Assembly (NCBI GenBank): GCA_017398245.1 | Contig: JAFQGN010000077.1 | Coordinates: forward strand, 1 to 7,376 | DNA: 7,376 nucleotides | Source of the DNA: Clostridia bacterium | GTDB lineage: Bacteria; Bacillota_A; Clostridia; Christensenellales; Aristaeellaceae | Reading direction: 5' to 3' | Shown here: positions 5,368 to 7,376 of the stretch, piece by piece | Numbering within the stretch: position 1 is the stretch's first letter | How the letters are laid out: each line of letters opens with the position of its first letter | Program-made: the position numbers and the translations under genes | The notes under the pieces: generated by a model | What the model was told of the DNA's origin: nothing | Database searches by the model: none | What the model saw: the letters and a program-made list of their open reading frames with translations, nothing else

Positions 5368-7344
5368 ATGAAATCCATCGTCACCCGGGCCGATCTGCAG
5401 GCCCTTTCCGTCCTGCCCTCCATCACCGGCCCCGAATCCCTGCCCATTTCCTTCCTCTATGGCGATACCCCCGTGCACGGTCTGCCCGCGTCCTTCCGGA
5501 CCGAGGTCAAAACCCATACCCCCTCCAGCCGCCTGAGCGTCACCACCTTCACCGGCTGCGATGAAAACGGCCTTCGCATTACGGTCGAGCTTACCCGCTT
5601 CCTCGATTACCCCGCCCTGAGCCTCGTCGCCTTCTTTACCAACACCTCCTCTGCCGATACCCCAATCCTCTCCAACATCAAAATTTTCGATTCCGCCGTC
5701 GCGCTCCCGAAGGCTGCCTTCATCCATTCCAACGGCGATACCCTTCGCGAGGACGGCTACGAGCTCTGGCGCGATCCGCTCACCAAGCCCTTCACCCTCG
5801 CCCCTGCCGACGGCACCTCCTGCAACGGCGCCTTCCCCTATTTCACTTTGCAGGGGAAGGATATGGGCCTGCACGTGGCCGTGGGCTGGCCCGCCGTATG
5901 GCAGGCCGATCTCGCGCCTAAGAAAAACGGCCTGACCCTGTCCGTCGGACAGAAGCGCTGCCATATGTCTCTGCGCCCCGGCGAGACCATCCGCACTCCC
6001 CGGGTCGATCTCATCGCCTACACCGGCAGTGAAGAGCGCGGCGTGAACCTGTACCGCCGCTGGTATATCGATCATATCCTCCCGCGCGAGGACGGTCAGC
6101 CCCTGCCGCCCAAATGCTGCATGCATGTCTTCGGCGCAGAGGGAAAGCCCGAATTCACCGGCGCAAGCGAGGAAAACCAGCTGCGCGGCCTGAACGCCTA
6201 CCTCCAAAACGGCGTCCGGCCCGATATCTGGTGGATCGACGCCGGCTGGTATCCCTGTAATTACGAATGGCCCCGCATCGGCACCTGGCAGGTCGATGCC
6301 GACCGTTTCCCGAACGGTCTCAGGCCCATCGGCGAAGCCTGTGCCGAAAACGATATGCGCTTTTTGCTCTGGTTCGAGCCCGAGCGCGTCCGCCCCGGCA
6401 CCGAGCTCGCCCTTGAGCATCCGGACTGGCTCCTGACCCTTGTCAAAGAGGACGGCTCCACGGCCGAAAACATGCTGCTCGATCTGGGCAACCCCGCCGC
6501 GTGCGATTTCATCATTGATCGCGTCGATTCCATCCTCAAAGCCTCCGGCGTTACCATTTACCGGCAGGATTTCAATTTCGATCCCCTGCCCATCTGGATC
6601 CGGCACGAAGCGCCCGATCGCATCGGCGCCATCGAAAACCACCACGTGCAGGGCTATCTGCGCTATTGGGATTCCCTCCTCGCGCGCAACCCCGGCCTTC
6701 TCATCGATTCCTGCGCCTCCGGCGGCCGCCGCAACGATATCGAGACCATGCGCCGCGCTGTGCCCCTGCATTATACCGATGTCGGCTACGGCCACCACCC
6801 CATCAAGCAGAAGCAGCACGCGCTCATGTTCCGCTACATCCCCTATTTCCGCGCCCACAACATGTCGTGGGACGATCCTGCCACCGGCGAATACGCTTCC
6901 TCCGGCAAGCCGCAGGACCGCTTCTCCTACTACTGCGCCATGGCCCCCGCCCTCACCGATATGCTCGAGTGGGACGCTCCCGAGGCCGACTTTGCCCTCG
7001 CGCGCGAGATGCAGCCCATCTGGCGCAAAGCCGCCTCCATGATGCTCACCTGCGATCACTACGCGCTGACCGAATGCCGTAAATCCCGCGCCGATTATTA
7101 CGCCGTCCAGTTCCACGATCCGGACGACCACCACGGCTTTGTCGAGCTCATCCGCAACAACGCCTGCGCCGAACCCACCTTCTGCCTGCGCATGCGCGCG
7201 CTCGATCCCACCGCGACCTATATCCTCACCCATGCCGAGACCGGCGCGCAGCTGCGCCTTCCGGGCGAAGCCCTGCTCACCGGGGTCGATTTCGCCCTGC
7301 CCCCGCGCTCCGGCGCCATCTATTTCTATCAGCGCACCTGCTAA
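5368..7344 (+). CDS. GH36 family glycosidase, alpha-galactosidase-like
   Basis: A 658-residue retaining glycosidase with the GH36 three-part layout: an N-terminal beta-sandwich (about 1-240), a TIM barrel (about 250-580) and a small C-terminal beta domain. The barrel shows WWIDAGW (288-294), LWFEPERV (334-341), YRQDFNFDP with the probable nucleophile Asp401, CASGGRRND (449-457) and HYTDVGY with the probable acid/base Asp471. GH36 enzymes release terminal alpha-galactose from raffinose-type sugars or galactomannan; some release alpha-GalNAc. Two positions differ from classical alpha-galactosidases: DA instead of DD at 291-292, and RQD instead of KWD before the nucleophile. The exact sugar is therefore uncertain. 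There is no signal peptide, which implies a cytoplasmic enzyme. The ATG at 5368 has AAAGGAGG nine bases upstream; the frame is open back to 5224 but that would put the promoter inside the gene. It probably serves with the divergent esterase in plant-oligosaccharide breakdown. Confidence 0.93.
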   Translation: MKSIVTRADLQALSVLPSITGPESLPISFLYGDTPVHGLPASFRTEVKTHTPSSRLSVTTFTGCDENGLRITVELTRFLDYPALSLVAFFTNTSSADTPILSNIKIFDSAVALPKAAFIHSNGDTLREDGYELWRDPLTKPFTLAPADGTSCNGAFPYFTLQGKDMGLHVAVGWPAVWQADLAPKKNGLTLSVGQKRCHMSLRPGETIRTPRVDLIAYTGSEERGVNLYRRWYIDHILPREDGQPLPPKCCMHVFGAEGKPEFTGASEENQLRGLNAYLQNGVRPDIWWIDAGWYPCNYEWPRIGTWQVDADRFPNGLRPIGEACAENDMRFLLWFEPERVRPGTELALEHPDWLLTLVKEDGSTAENMLLDLGNPAACDFIIDRVDSILKASGVTIYRQDFNFDPLPIWIRHEAPDRIGAIENHHVQGYLRYWDSLLARNPGLLIDSCASGGRRNDIETMRRAVPLHYTDVGYGHHPIKQKQHALMFRYIPYFRAHNMSWDDPATGEYASSGKPQDRFSYYCAMAPALTDMLEWDAPEADFALAREMQPIWRKAASMMLTCDHYALTECRKSRADYYAVQFHDPDDHHGFVELIRNNACAEPTFCLRMRALDPTATYILTHAETGAQLRLPGEALLTGVDFALPPRSGAIYFYQRTC

Positions 7345-7356
7345 AACCAAGATTCA

Positions 7357-7376
7357 GGGGGGGGGGGGGGGGGGGG
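7357..7376. other. Terminal run of 20 G, probable sequencing or assembly artefact
   Basis: The last 20 bases are all G, starting 12 bases after the GH36 stop codon. Nothing else in the window has a comparable homopolymer. Runs of G at read ends are typical of two-colour Illumina chemistry when signal is lost. The true downstream sequence, including any terminator of the GH36 gene, is probably not represented. Confidence 0.75.

Noticed and set aside
5182..7350. Very long minus-strand open frame running from the esterase back through the whole GH36 gene
   Set aside because: It is the antisense shadow of GH36. Strong preference for C-ending codons removes stop codons from that antisense frame. 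The translation is Gly/Ala/Glu-rich and has no recognisable domain, while the plus-strand reading has intact GH36 motifs.

Overview
The window is GC-rich bacterial DNA with strong AGGAGG-type ribosome binding sites, canonical sigma-70/sigma-A promoters and many palindromic intergenic repeats. The gene families (CE7 deacetylase, GH36 glycosidase, ThuA and Gfo/Idh/MocA sugar proteins, a Pro/Thr-rich membrane protein) fit a high-GC anaerobic Clostridia-like Firmicute from a gut or rumen. That assignment is an inference: there is no rRNA or other marker gene here. A run of 20 G at the right edge suggests the window ends at a contig end.

Layout. Positions 1-342 are non-coding and hold two inverted copies of a two-hairpin palindromic element. 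Next, on the minus strand, is a two-gene operon: a Gfo/Idh/MocA dehydrogenase (1090-2181) followed by a ThuA-like protein (343-1065). A compact back-to-back promoter pair at about 2220-2277 drives this operon leftward and a small 96-residue gene (2311-2601) rightward. A second promoter precedes a two-helix membrane protein (2677-3672), which has a long Pro/Thr linker and a C-terminal His/Cys motif; a strong intrinsic terminator follows it. Positions 3723-4218 are a gene-free repeat island: three small hairpins with a constant AGT loop and three large perfect hairpins, with stems that change in sequence while keeping their pairing. To the right is a divergent pair, a minus-strand CE7 acetyl esterase (4219-5181) and a plus-strand GH36 alpha-galactosidase-like enzyme (5368-7344), each with a readable promoter in the 186-bp gap.

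How the genes may work together. The dehydrogenase/ThuA pair resembles the ThuB/ThuA pair of rhizobia, which handles disaccharides through 3-keto derivatives. The esterase and GH36 enzyme both lack signal peptides, so they would act on imported, partly acetylated or alpha-galactosylated plant oligosaccharides. The window therefore reads as a cytoplasmic sugar-processing neighbourhood without transporters or a regulator in view.

I see no phage, transposase, CRISPR array, tRNA or rRNA. I do not see a convincing new multi-gene system. The most unusual signal is the compensatory variation in the intergenic hairpin families.
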